Shown here: positions 27,047 through 35,455 of the stretch, in pieces
How positions within the stretch are numbered: position 1 is the stretch's first letter
How the letters are laid out: each line of letters opens with the position of its first letter
DNA from: Leptospira paudalimensis
GTDB lineage: Bacteria; Spirochaetota; Leptospiria; Leptospirales; Leptospiraceae
Reading direction: 5' to 3'
Assembly (NCBI RefSeq): GCF_026151345.1
Contig: NZ_JAMQPR010000001.1
Span: forward strand, 1,904,231 to 1,968,230
Length of the DNA: 64,000 bases
Position numbers and translations under genes: made by a program
Notes under the pieces: generated by a model
The model's database searches: none
The model's input: only the letters and a program-made list of their open reading frames with translations
What the model was told of the DNA's origin: nothing

Positions 27047-29428
27047 ATGAGCGACACCATCAAAACCCCACTCCTTGTTCGTCTGACAACCATTCCCGAA
27101 ACACCTAGTATCAAACAAAAAATCATTCTAGGTTTACGAGTGTTACTTGTATCGGTACATCGTTTTATGAAAGACGACTGTCTGATCATTGGCTCAAGTT
27201 TAGCTTACACGACAATTGTTACCCTCATTCCCACATTAACTGTCGCTCTTGCTCTCATTACGGTGGCGTCCGGGGTGCACACAAACCAAGGCGAACTTGT
27301 TGATAAAATCAATTCATACTTATTACAAAACAATATTCAATTTGATATCACACCCTATTTAGAAACACTCACGGATATTATCTCCACAGCAACACAAATT
27401 GGAGCTGTTGGATTTGTGGTATTTATCTTTTCTGCCACAGCCGTATTACGTTCGTTAGAAAAAGCATTTCATATCATTTGGAAAATTGACTTTCATCGAA
27501 ATTTTATTAATAAATTTGTGTTTTATTTTTTCCTAATTTCTTTTGGACCTTTACTGTTCGTTGTTGGGAAAAATATTACAGATACAATTTCTGATTCTGT
27601 TCGTTCACCACATTTAAAGTCTATTGTTGCAACAAAACATGGAGAAATTTGGGTAGCGGGAGAAAAAGGGAATATTGGTGTGATGCGGGAGTTGAACAAA
27701 TCCATTTCCTTCATTCCAGAAGCAAGCATAGACTTTGAAAATATGCTTTGTATCGATATGGAAACTGTCGAAACAGGAACATGCAAAAAGCCCAATATCA
27801 GAAAAGAAAACTTTTTTAGAATCAGAAGTGTAGGAAATGACTTATTCACCATTTCAGAAGAAGGTACATTTTTATATTCAAATGATTTGGGGAAATCTTG
27901 GAAGGTACACGCATTAAAAGGAATTTCAATTTCCGATTTTGGTGCCATTGATTACGATACACTCTACATTTTAACGAAGGATACAAGAACCTTACGATAT
28001 GATTTAGGAAAACCATTCAAAGAAATCAAACGATTCCATGATGAAGCGATCACTCCCATCCGAGTTCGATTTTTCTCCGAAAAGGACGGATTCATTTTGG
28101 ATCGAGAGGGAAGGTTATGGAAAACGAGTGATGGTGGAACAACTTTTTTCCCTCAAGAAATCTCTAGCAAACCTCTAAACGATATCTCCTTTCTCAATCG
28201 TAATGTGGGTTTTTTAGTAGGAGATAGTGGTGCCATTTTCAAAACGACTGATGGTGGCTATACTTGGACAGACCTTAGCCATAGAAAATATTCATATGAA
28301 CGTGTTTGGGTATTTGTTTCTCCTAAAAAACAAGACTATGATATCTTTGTTTTAACTTCCTTAGGAGACATTCTCCTTTCAGAAGATGAAGGTGAAAATT
28401 GGTCAGTTGCTTACAAAGGAAAAGCAGGAATGATCTTAGACATGTTATTACTTTCTAAGAAAAAATCAGATTCCAATTTAGAAAATAATGGTTCGAAGGA
28501 AACAGTTTCCTCCATAGTTTCCAATACGTTAACATCTGAAGAACCAATCGAAATCGAAAACCAAAATGAAGCTGAAAGTCCGAATGAAGGAATGTTAGGC
28601 ATCGTTGGAGTTGGTGAATTTAATAAAATCATTCGTGTAGAAGAAGATGGAAATGGCCAAACCATTTGGAAAAAATACCAAGGTGGAAAACGATTTTTTT
28701 CCCTTTATTCCATTTTCCAATTTTTGTTACCATTGTTAGCATTATGGTTATTTTTCTTACTGATTTTTAATATCATCCCGAACACAAAGGTTCCTCTCAG
28801 AGCCTCATCAATTGGTGCAGCTGTAACTGGTTTGATTCTCATTTTGTTTTTTTGGGGGTTTATCAATATTTACCTCACATCTTTTACCGAAAAAACAATG
28901 TTAGTCTATAAAGCATTAGCAGCAATCCCCATCACCTTACTTGCAATTTATTCCATTTCTCTTATCATCTTGTATGGAGCAGAAGTAACGGCAACCCTAC
29001 AATTCCCTGATCGATACTTACTTCCGAAACATCCATTTGATGATATTGATGGAACACTTTCCTTTGAATTTTATAAAATTCTGCAAGTATTAACACTTAC
29101 CTATTCTCACCAACAAAGCCAAGGGGAACTCATCAAACTTGCACAGTTACGAAAGTCACTTGTTTTGCCTGAAAAGGAATTAAACCAAATTTTGGACAAA
29201 TTAACTGAGGCTCAATTCATCCAAATCACGGAAGACAAACGAATCACACCAATCAAATTAAAAGATCAAATCAATCTGGTTTCAGTGTATGAAGAAACAT
29301 CTAGTTTTAAACTAGGTGCACCAAAAGAAAGGGCAAGTTTGTCTCCAAAACTAAACGACAGTCTCACCCAATTGGAAGATAAGTGGAAGGAAGAACTTCG
29401 AAAAACTTCTTTTACGAATTGGATTTAA
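27047..29428 (+). CDS. YihY/BrkB-type membrane protein with inserted Asp-box beta-propeller
   Basis: The protein is 793 residues, about twice the usual YihY length. Residues about 30-180 give three membrane helices with the family region LAYTTIVTLIPTLTVALALI and TAVLRSLEKAFHIIWKI. Residues about 187-548 are a soluble insert with Asp-box (BNR) motifs SNDLGKSW, TSDGGTTF, TTDGGYTW and SEDEGENW, resembling Ycf48/sialidase-type propellers. Three further helices then complete the YihY core (LFNIIPNTKVPLRASS, IYSISLIILYGAEVTA). About 130 cytoplasmic residues at the end look like a winged helix. Counting helices puts the propeller in the periplasm. YihY proteins have no agreed function (not RNase BN). 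It ends by overlapping the convergent flagellar gene by 4 bp. Confidence 0.85.
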   Translation: MSDTIKTPLLVRLTTIPETPSIKQKIILGLRVLLVSVHRFMKDDCLIIGSSLAYTTIVTLIPTLTVALALITVASGVHTNQGELVDKINSYLLQNNIQFDITPYLETLTDIISTATQIGAVGFVVFIFSATAVLRSLEKAFHIIWKIDFHRNFINKFVFYFFLISFGPLLFVVGKNITDTISDSVRSPHLKSIVATKHGEIWVAGEKGNIGVMRELNKSISFIPEASIDFENMLCIDMETVETGTCKKPNIRKENFFRIRSVGNDLFTISEEGTFLYSNDLGKSWKVHALKGISISDFGAIDYDTLYILTKDTRTLRYDLGKPFKEIKRFHDEAITPIRVRFFSEKDGFILDREGRLWKTSDGGTTFFPQEISSKPLNDISFLNRNVGFLVGDSGAIFKTTDGGYTWTDLSHRKYSYERVWVFVSPKKQDYDIFVLTSLGDILLSEDEGENWSVAYKGKAGMILDMLLLSKKKSDSNLENNGSKETVSSIVSNTLTSEEPIEIENQNEAESPNEGMLGIVGVGEFNKIIRVEEDGNGQTIWKKYQGGKRFFSLYSIFQFLLPLLALWLFFLLIFNIIPNTKVPLRASSIGAAVTGLILILFFWGFINIYLTSFTEKTMLVYKALAAIPITLLAIYSISLIILYGAEVTATLQFPDRYLLPKHPFDDIDGTLSFEFYKILQVLTLTYSHQQSQGELIKLAQLRKSLVLPEKELNQILDKLTEAQFIQITEDKRITPIKLKDQINLVSVYEETSSFKLGAPKERASLSPKLNDSLTQLEDKWKEELRKTSFTNWI

Positions 29429-29910
29429 AGATACGGTTTTGATTTCAAAGGTGGAAGAGACGCAGACATTTGTTTGTAGATCTCTTCCGCCAAACCCATT
29501 GATTCGTTTTGTGAAATATTTTTAGCATACTCATCATAAAGCATATCTTCAAAAATCTCTTCTGCATACCCACCATCGATGAGTTTTTCTTTATGGATGG
29601 TGTTTTTCATTTCCTTTAACATCATCTTCACAAATACAGATTCAAATTCCACAGAAGCATCATATAATTTTTTACGATAAGGATCAGCAGTAATCTCCTC
29701 ACGGATGTTTTGTGGTACTTTTAAAGAAGAGGAACTAACCTTCCCCATGAGTTCTTCATGGTTCTCGAGTAAATTTTGAAATTCCGATCTATTGTTTCCG
29801 TTTGTTTCTTTCCCTTTGGGGTCAGATAACGACTTCATCCGATTGAGGATGGTTTCGTCTTTGGATCGGCTGAGTCTTCCCGAGTAATCTTGGATTTTGT
29901 GAATGTCCAT
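29425..29910 (-). CDS. flgJ: Rod-binding protein, FlgJ N-terminal type
   Basis: This 161-residue protein corresponds to the scaffolding half of FlgJ. The diagnostic segment is KLYDASVEFESVFVKMMLKEMKNTI, followed by GGYAEEIFEDMLYDEYAKNISQ and GLAEEIYKQM. There is no muramidase domain, as in many bacteria outside the gamma-proteobacteria, so another enzyme must open the peptidoglycan. It is the last gene of the flgG-A-H-I-J set. The N-terminal 60 residues are polar and probably disordered. Confidence 0.88.
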   Translation of the reverse strand: MDIHKIQDYSGRLSRSKDETILNRMKSLSDPKGKETNGNNRSEFQNLLENHEELMGKVSSSSLKVPQNIREEITADPYRKKLYDASVEFESVFVKMMLKEMKNTIHKEKLIDGGYAEEIFEDMLYDEYAKNISQNESMGLAEEIYKQMSASLPPLKSKPYL

Positions 29911-29947
29911 ATATTATGTCTACTAAAAGTATCGGCAGAATTTCCAA

Positions 29948-31123
29948 TTACTGGATCACAAGTTCTGCTTTTAATGCCCCTTGTTTTTTTAAGGCTTCCA
30001 AAATGGAGATGATATCCTTCGTGGAAGCTCCCACTTTATTTAAGGCACCCACCACATCCGAAACCTGGGTGGTTTCCTTCAGGACAAAAACAGACTCACC
30101 CTTTCCATCATCTTGGATGGGAAAAAAATACCGTGCTTTGTCTCTGTTTGCAATTTGGATGGTTAGGCCTTGTTGGGAAATGGCCACTTCATCAATGGCT
30201 ATGTTTGCTCCCATTACAATCGTTCCTGTCCGTTCATTGATGACAACTCTTGCCACCGGAGAGGAATTGATAGTCAGGTTTTCTAATTTGGATAAAAAGG
30301 TAAGATCTAATTTTGGTGCACCAGTCACTAATTCACCATTCGGACCAGTCGTATCTTTTGCCATCGGTAGAGGAACAAGTATTTCTGTTGGTGACACCAC
30401 TTCAGGTACCACCGATAATTCAGCGGTGATGGTGTCCACAATGGCTCCCATGGTTGTGTAATCTTTTTCGAGTAATGTGAGTTTCACTGATTTGGTGATG
30501 GGTGCATTTGGAATGGATTTTTCCAAAATAGCTCCAAAGGGAACAAGAGCCGTGTTCGAACCAGATTTTTTATCAGCACCTCTCTTTTTTTCCTTACCAC
30601 CAAACACGAGTACACCGGATGCAACGGCTATCGTTTCGCCATTACCGGCTTTCAGTGGAGATTGGAGTAATACCCCACCTTCTAGAGAACGGGCATCACC
30701 AAGAGAGGATACAACCACATCAATTTTATCCCCTTCTTTTAAATTCACAGGGACATTCGCAGTGATGAGAACTGAGGCAGTATTTTTGGCATCTCGCAAA
30801 TTCTTTTTGGTATTTACCCCAAGACCTGCGAGGTAGTTTTGAAGTGCTTCCTCAGTCAAAGGGTTTTTAGTATCCCCAGTTCCATTTAGTCCTACTACAA
30901 GACCAAATCCAGTCAGTTGGTTTTCCCGAACCGCATCAATCCGAACCAAATCCTTAAGCCTCGTTTCCACAGCAAAAAGGGAACTGTTTAGACAAATCAA
31001 AGAGAATACATAAATGAACAAAGAGGTAACCTTTGTTTGAAATAATTTCTGTTTCGAAATCGAAGCATTATTGGAAAAGTCAATTTCTGTGAAAGTTTGT
31101 TTCAGTTTGTTGTTTCGAATCAT
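29948..31123 (-). CDS. flgI: Flagellar P-ring protein FlgI
   Basis: This is a 391-residue secreted protein. After a long N-region the hydrophobic segment LFIYVFSLICLNSSLFA ends at a likely signal-peptidase site before VETRLKDLVRIDAVRENQLTGFGLVVGLNGTGD, the conserved FlgI start. The typical NRDKARYFFPIQDD-like and GALNKVGASTKDIISILEALKKQGAL segments close the protein. The first 30 residues look non-conserved, so the true start may be further in. FlgI forms the ring around the rod in the peptidoglycan layer. Many spirochaetes (Borrelia, Treponema) lack it, while Leptospira keeps the gene. Confidence 0.93.
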   Translation of the reverse strand: MIRNNKLKQTFTEIDFSNNASISKQKLFQTKVTSLFIYVFSLICLNSSLFAVETRLKDLVRIDAVRENQLTGFGLVVGLNGTGDTKNPLTEEALQNYLAGLGVNTKKNLRDAKNTASVLITANVPVNLKEGDKIDVVVSSLGDARSLEGGVLLQSPLKAGNGETIAVASGVLVFGGKEKKRGADKKSGSNTALVPFGAILEKSIPNAPITKSVKLTLLEKDYTTMGAIVDTITAELSVVPEVVSPTEILVPLPMAKDTTGPNGELVTGAPKLDLTFLSKLENLTINSSPVARVVINERTGTIVMGANIAIDEVAISQQGLTIQIANRDKARYFFPIQDDGKGESVFVLKETTQVSDVVGALNKVGASTKDIISILEALKKQGALKAELVIQ

Positions 31124-31129
31124 AAAGGA

Positions 31130-31846
31130 TTACTCACTTTCACCTAAGAGTCGTTTAATGTTTTTTAAGATGATTTCCTGTTTTTCTTTGTCTGAAAGTT
31201 CTGCTTTTTCTGTCACAGATCCATCAGGATTTGTAATCCGTTTCATTTGGATATTGGGATCATTTAGTTCTTTGGGATTCAGAGTGCCTTGGTATTCTAC
31301 TCGTAAATTGGCGATGAGGTCACTCGGAATGAAACGATTTTTATCTAGGTCTTCTGGTGAAATTGTTCCCGATAAACGTAAGTTAATTCTTTCTTCCGAA
31401 AGATTAAACACACGACTGCCTTCTAATTCTAAATTGCCAGTACCTGGATCAATTCCGGTCACAAGAACTGCCATCACACCCACTACTTTCCCCTGGGATT
31501 TGGATTTTCCCACTTTGGATCGCATATAGGTAGAGTTTGCAGTATAATTGGGTAGGTCTGGGACTAATTTTTTATCAGGAACGGTTTTGATATCATTGTC
31601 AAAGGTTGCTTTGTATTCGGATTCATATTCCACTCGAAGTCCATTTTTCAAAACCACTTTCACAACAGTCCCTGGTTGGATGGTTTTAGGATAGGAATAC
31701 GGGTCTTTGTCCTTCCATAAGGATTCTGCAGATAAGGTAGGTGACAATGTGAAGGAAGAAAACAAAACTCGGAACTCACCAAAATAAGTGATCATCCCAC
31801 AGAAAAAAACAATCATACAGCTTGATTTGGATTTTAAAAAGTACAT
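31130..31846 (-). CDS. flgH: Flagellar L-ring protein FlgH
   Basis: This is a 238-residue protein. After a signal-like N-terminus it shows the FlgH core: SLWKDKDPYSY, GTVVKVVLKNG, a ring-forming GSRVFNLSEERINLRLSGTISPEDLDKNRFIPSDLIANLRVEYQG. Classic FlgH is an outer-membrane lipoprotein with Cys right after the signal peptide. Here the mature start (near SAESLW) has no Cys, fitting a periplasmic flagellum that does not cross the outer membrane. A Lys/Asp/Glu-rich tail follows. It lies 3 bp from flgA and 6 bp from flgI. Confidence 0.9.
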   Translation of the reverse strand: MYFLKSKSSCMIVFFCGMITYFGEFRVLFSSFTLSPTLSAESLWKDKDPYSYPKTIQPGTVVKVVLKNGLRVEYESEYKATFDNDIKTVPDKKLVPDLPNYTANSTYMRSKVGKSKSQGKVVGVMAVLVTGIDPGTGNLELEGSRVFNLSEERINLRLSGTISPEDLDKNRFIPSDLIANLRVEYQGTLNPKELNDPNIQMKRITNPDGSVTEKAELSDKEKQEIILKNIKRLLGESE

Positions 31847-31849
31847 CTC

Positions 31850-32791
31850 TTATCTCTCTTCCAAAAGGCATACACCTTCGTTTTGTACACGAGCTCGAAT
31901 GGTCTTTTGGGAAGCCAAATTGAGGAGTGGAATTTCTTCCCCCTTATTGCCAGAAGCAAGAGCTCTTGTTTTGATTTTTAATAATAGATTTCCAATCGTG
32001 TAGACAAGTTCCACTTCTTGGCCTCGTTCAATGGTATGGAGAGTACGTACTTGTTTTTTTTCAATGGCAGTGTCTGGTAAAAATCCATTGAGAGCCGTTT
32101 TACCCACAGGGTTTTCCTCAGTGAATTCTCGGAATGAATCTGCAGAAAAAAAACTACGTAGTTCTACATCGTTTTCTGTTAAAACCGTTTTTGCTGGAAT
32201 TTCTTTAGTCGTGAAGTAAGCTTTTTTCTTTTCTTCAATGAGGAAGGGAATGGATTCCGAATGAACCAGTTTCCCTTCGAAGTAAAAATCCAATGGAAAC
32301 AAACGTTTCCCTGCATGTAAAGAATGGCCAAGGCTACGCCATACGGGAGAAGTTCCCGAAATGATGGGAAAGGATTCCTTCTCTGATTGGATCCGAAAGT
32401 TTTCACCGATTTCGCCTAACCCATTTGGGTTCGCAAGTGAGAGAGCTTTCCAAAGAGACTCTTCTAATTCTTTTTTGGATACATGGGAAGTTTTCGGAAG
32501 GAGAATCCCTTCTTTCCCCATCACCTGGAACGATATTCCTTCTCCAAATTCTTTGGTATAAAGAGAAGTAATTGTATCCGAAAGTGATTCAGGGCTAATG
32601 ATGATGGGTGTTTTGACAGAACGAAACACAATTGGATTCCAATTCCCTTTCCAGTTGGTAAATTCAGACAATCGTACCTCACCCATACCCACGATGGTTT
32701 TTGGTTTGAGATAGAGTCGGTTGTCTTCTTTGTTTGCAATTACTGGCAAACAGAACACCAAACTAAAAAGGATGGAGATCCAAAATTTCAT
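31850..32791 (-). CDS. flgA: Flagellar P-ring assembly chaperone FlgA
   Basis: This 313-residue protein has a signal peptide (FWISILFSLVFCLPVIA) and a C-terminal SAF domain: IPAKTVLTENDVELRSFF, then GKTALNGFLPDTAIEKKQV, then RGQEVELVYTIGNLLLKIKTRALASG. FlgA guides FlgI assembly in the periplasm. The N-terminal 150 residues are more variable than usual and longer than in E. coli. Start and flgG stop overlap by one base (TAATG), and the flgH start is close, so the whole set is one operon. Confidence 0.88.
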   Translation of the reverse strand: MKFWISILFSLVFCLPVIANKEDNRLYLKPKTIVGMGEVRLSEFTNWKGNWNPIVFRSVKTPIIISPESLSDTITSLYTKEFGEGISFQVMGKEGILLPKTSHVSKKELEESLWKALSLANPNGLGEIGENFRIQSEKESFPIISGTSPVWRSLGHSLHAGKRLFPLDFYFEGKLVHSESIPFLIEEKKKAYFTTKEIPAKTVLTENDVELRSFFSADSFREFTEENPVGKTALNGFLPDTAIEKKQVRTLHTIERGQEVELVYTIGNLLLKIKTRALASGNKGEEIPLLNLASQKTIRARVQNEGVCLLEER

Positions 32792-33588
32792 TAACGTTTT
32801 AATCCAATCGCCGTAGAAAGCATGTTATCCGAGGTTTGGATGGTTTTGGAATTGGATTCGTAAGCCCTTTGTGCCACGATCATATTCACCATCTCTTCTA
32901 CGATTTTCACGTTACTCATTTCTAAGAATCCTTGTAACACACTTCCATACCCTTCTTGGGAAGGCATCCCTGGAATTTCTTGGCCGGAAGCAACGGTTTC
33001 ACGGAATAAGTTTTTACCCACAGCTTGGAGTCCTGCAGGGTTTACAAATCGGTAAAGTTCCAATTGCCCGATGGTTGTGGGGCGAATGTCATTTCCGATT
33101 TTCACTGTGACTTCGCCTTCTTCGGACACCATAAGAGTATTTAAAATTGCATTTTCAGGAAGGATGATGGGTGGTTCGAGAAGATATCCATTCGAAGTCA
33201 CCACTTGTTGGTTCGAATCAATCTTAAAGGATCCGTCCCGGGAATAAGAAAAAGTGCCATCAGGCATTTGGATTTTAAAAAATGCCATCTCACCAGTGAG
33301 AGCTAAATCAAGTTTATTCCCAGTTGCTTGGAAGGAACCAATTTCGAATAACTTCTGTGTGGCGGCAACTTTCACACCATGACCCACATTCACACCAGTT
33401 GGGATTTCGGAAACAGAGGTAGCAGGAGTTCCCGCAAGCACTTGGTGTTGGTACACTAAATCTTCAAAGTCCACTCGGTTCTTTTTGAAACCTGTGGTAT
33501 TCACGTTGGCAAGGTTATTGGCAACGGTATCAATATGAAATTGTTGGGCAATCATCCCGGTAGCGCCGGTCCAAAGGGATCGCATCAT
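32791..33588 (-). CDS. flgG: Flagellar distal rod protein FlgG
   Basis: This 265-residue protein matches FlgG in length and motifs. The N-terminus is SLWTGATGMIAQQFHIDTVANNLANVNTTGFKKNRVDFEDLVYQ. The core has MPDGTFSYSRDGSFKIDSNQQVVTSNGYLL. The C-terminus is SNVKIVEEMVNMIVAQRAYESNSKTIQTSDNML. It polymerises into the distal rod that turns inside the P- and L-rings. It is the first gene of the leftward flagellar operon; a promoter-like element stands just upstream. Confidence 0.95.
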   Translation of the reverse strand: MMRSLWTGATGMIAQQFHIDTVANNLANVNTTGFKKNRVDFEDLVYQHQVLAGTPATSVSEIPTGVNVGHGVKVAATQKLFEIGSFQATGNKLDLALTGEMAFFKIQMPDGTFSYSRDGSFKIDSNQQVVTSNGYLLEPPIILPENAILNTLMVSEEGEVTVKIGNDIRPTTIGQLELYRFVNPAGLQAVGKNLFRETVASGQEIPGMPSQEGYGSVLQGFLEMSNVKIVEEMVNMIVAQRAYESNSKTIQTSDNMLSTAIGLKR

Positions 33589-33599
33589 AAAAAGGCACC

Positions 33600-33627
33600 T
33601 CTACAGCTTCTATCGGAAGACTGTCAA
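33600..33627 (-). promoter_or_regulatory. Candidate promoter of the flgG operon
   Basis: On the leftward strand there is TTGACA (33627-33622), a 16-bp spacer, then TGTAGA (33605-33600). The element lies 12 bp before the flgG start, which leaves a very short leader. The spacer contains CCGATAG, which is similar to a sigma-28 -10 box, so a flagellar sigma factor is an alternative. Confidence 0.45.
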
Positions 33628-33659
33628 AAAAGCTAAGTGTCTTTTTTTATGATTATGTC

Positions 33660-34109
33660 TTATTTTCCTGTACTCCCGAACCCACCCGTCCCACGTTCTG
33701 TGGAACCGAGTTCCGTAACCACTTGGATGGGAAATTTCACCACCGCTTGGATCACCATTTGCGCAACACGTGTACCTGGTTCCAAAAGATAATCAGATCC
33801 ACTGAGATTCAATAGTGGGATGAGGATCTCACCCCGGTAATCGGAGTCAATGGTGCCTGGACAATTGGGCATGATGATTCTCTGTTTTGTGGAAAATCCA
33901 CTCCGAGGTCGGATTTGGCCTTCATACCCATCAGGGATCGCCATGGCAAGTCCAGTCGGAACCAATACCACTTCCCCCTTCGGAAGGAGAAGATTTTCCG
34001 AAAGGCAGGCGGAGAGGTCCATACCCGCAGAACCAACTGTTTTGTATTCAGGGACAACTGCCCCTTCTCTTAGAATCTGGATTTGTAAATGGTTAATTTG
34101 ATTTTGCAT
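33660..34109 (-). CDS. dut: Deoxyuridine triphosphatase (dUTPase)
   Basis: This is a 149-residue enzyme that splits dUTP to dUMP and pyrophosphate, keeping uracil out of DNA and supplying dTMP synthesis. All five trimeric dUTPase motifs are present: AGMDLSA, RPRSGFSTK, GTIDSDYRGE, RVAQMVIQ and the C-terminal RGTGGFGSTG that closes over the active site. ATG 34109 is chosen because AAGGGAA stands just before it and it avoids overlap with the protease gene; a frame from 34160 would add 17 odd residues. It follows the M16 protease gene in the same direction. Confidence 0.96.
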   Translation of the reverse strand: MQNQINHLQIQILREGAVVPEYKTVGSAGMDLSACLSENLLLPKGEVVLVPTGLAMAIPDGYEGQIRPRSGFSTKQRIIMPNCPGTIDSDYRGEILIPLLNLSGSDYLLEPGTRVAQMVIQAVVKFPIQVVTELGSTERGTGGFGSTGK

Positions 34110-34122
34110 CAAGTTCCCTTTT

Positions 34123-35415
34123 TTAAACCGATCCACCAAACTGAACGGGAATTTTGGCAAATTGGGTTTCCGTCATATCCCCGACACAAGACAAATGGAC
34201 TTTGTCTAAACCAAACATTTCTTTGGCGGCAAGATTGATCTCGTCTAAGGTGACTGACTTAATTGCCTTCATACGATCTTCCAAAGAAAAATAGGTACCG
34301 TAATAGATTTCTTGTAATCCAATATTATTCATTCGGTTTTCAGGGAGTTCATACCCAATCGCAATCGAACCCATTTGGTTGGATTTGGCATCCGCCAGCT
34401 CGGATTTGGTAAAACCATGTTTTGTGATCGTTTCCAATTCTTTTAAGATCAGTTCCACACATCGTGCTGCTTTTTCTTTGGAAGTGGCAGAGGAAATCGA
34501 AAAAAGTCCTGTGGTTTTGTAATACGAAGGAAAACTGTAAATACTATAACAAAGCCCTTCTTTTTCACGGATGTTTTGGAAAAGCCGAGATGCCATTCCA
34601 CCACCCAGGATGGTGGAAATAAGACCTGAAACAGTCACAGTTCGGTAGTCTCTTTTTTTTCCGTTCACACCAAGCATGATATGGAACTGCTCAATTTTAC
34701 GACGTTCCAAATGTTTCGAATAACTTTTTCTAGGTGCTGGAATGATGAGTTCAGTCGGATTTTTCCCTTTGGGATTTTCAAAAGAAAAGTATTTATTTGT
34801 GAGATCCAGGACTTTCTCCCAAGTGAAATTTCCCGAAACAGAGATCACCATATTCTTTGGGAAATAATGTTTTTCAAAAAAAGTACGAATGGATTTTTCT
34901 GTGACACCTGTTACTGATTTTTTGGTTCCAATGATATCACGCCCGTAAGGTGACTTCCCAAAGATATTGCGAAAATAATAATCATACACAAAATCATCGG
35001 GGGCATCTTCATATGAACGCATCTCTTCCATGATGACACCTTTCTCAGTTTGTATGTCTTCCTTTCGAAACAGTGGTCGAAAGAGCATATCTGACAAAAT
35101 TTCAAATGCTAACTCTGCTTGGTTTTTGATAGCAACGACATAGTATTGTGTGTATTCTCGCCCCGTAGAACCATTCAAAATCCCACCGACTCGTTCGATG
35201 GATTCAGCGATTTCTTTACTTGTGCGTGTTTCTGTATCTTTGAAGAGCATATGCTCTAAAAAGTGAAAGTAACCATGTTCAGAATTGGTTTCGGCAAGAC
35301 TGCCTTGTTTTAAAAAAACACCCACCCCCATAGAGGATGCGTGTTTCATAGGTTGGAAAAGAACTGTAAGACCATTTGGCAATACAGTTCGTTTGCATTC
35401 AATGACGGGTGCCAT
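34123..35415 (-). CDS. M16 family zinc peptidase
   Basis: This is a 430-residue protein. The inverted zinc motif HFLEH is at residues 51-55 and the distal Glu lies in the MEEMRSYEDAP region, so the enzyme should be active. It is of the single-subunit bacterial type (PqqL/processing-peptidase-like, about 420-430 residues). Its substrates are unknown. In many genomes it follows pnp, as here. Start ATG 35415 follows GGGGGAG by about 8 bases; TTG 35433 upstream would place the SD inside the gene. A perfect hairpin covers this ribosome site (35428-35447). Confidence 0.92.
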   Translation of the reverse strand: MAPVIECKRTVLPNGLTVLFQPMKHASSMGVGVFLKQGSLAETNSEHGYFHFLEHMLFKDTETRTSKEIAESIERVGGILNGSTGREYTQYYVVAIKNQAELAFEILSDMLFRPLFRKEDIQTEKGVIMEEMRSYEDAPDDFVYDYYFRNIFGKSPYGRDIIGTKKSVTGVTEKSIRTFFEKHYFPKNMVISVSGNFTWEKVLDLTNKYFSFENPKGKNPTELIIPAPRKSYSKHLERRKIEQFHIMLGVNGKKRDYRTVTVSGLISTILGGGMASRLFQNIREKEGLCYSIYSFPSYYKTTGLFSISSATSKEKAARCVELILKELETITKHGFTKSELADAKSNQMGSIAIGYELPENRMNNIGLQEIYYGTYFSLEDRMKAIKSVTLDEINLAAKEMFGLDKVHLSCVGDMTETQFAKIPVQFGGSV

Positions 35416-35427
35416 TTTGTTCACTCC

Positions 35428-35447
35428 CCCCAAACAGATGTTTGGGG
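35428..35447 (-). promoter_or_regulatory. Hairpin that can mask the M16 peptidase ribosome site
   Basis: The leftward strand reads CCCCAAACA-TC-TGTTTGGGG, a perfect 9-bp stem. Its right arm runs straight into GGAGTG, so the G-rich part of the Shine-Dalgarno sequence is inside the stem. It lies 8 bp after the pnp stop and has no T-run, which argues against a normal terminator. Confidence 0.5.
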
Positions 35448-35455
35448 ACTGTTGT

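Noticed and set aside
29916..30461. Open frame opposite flgI on the + strand
   Set aside because: FlgI motifs run through the opposite frame; the antisense product has no recognisable features.
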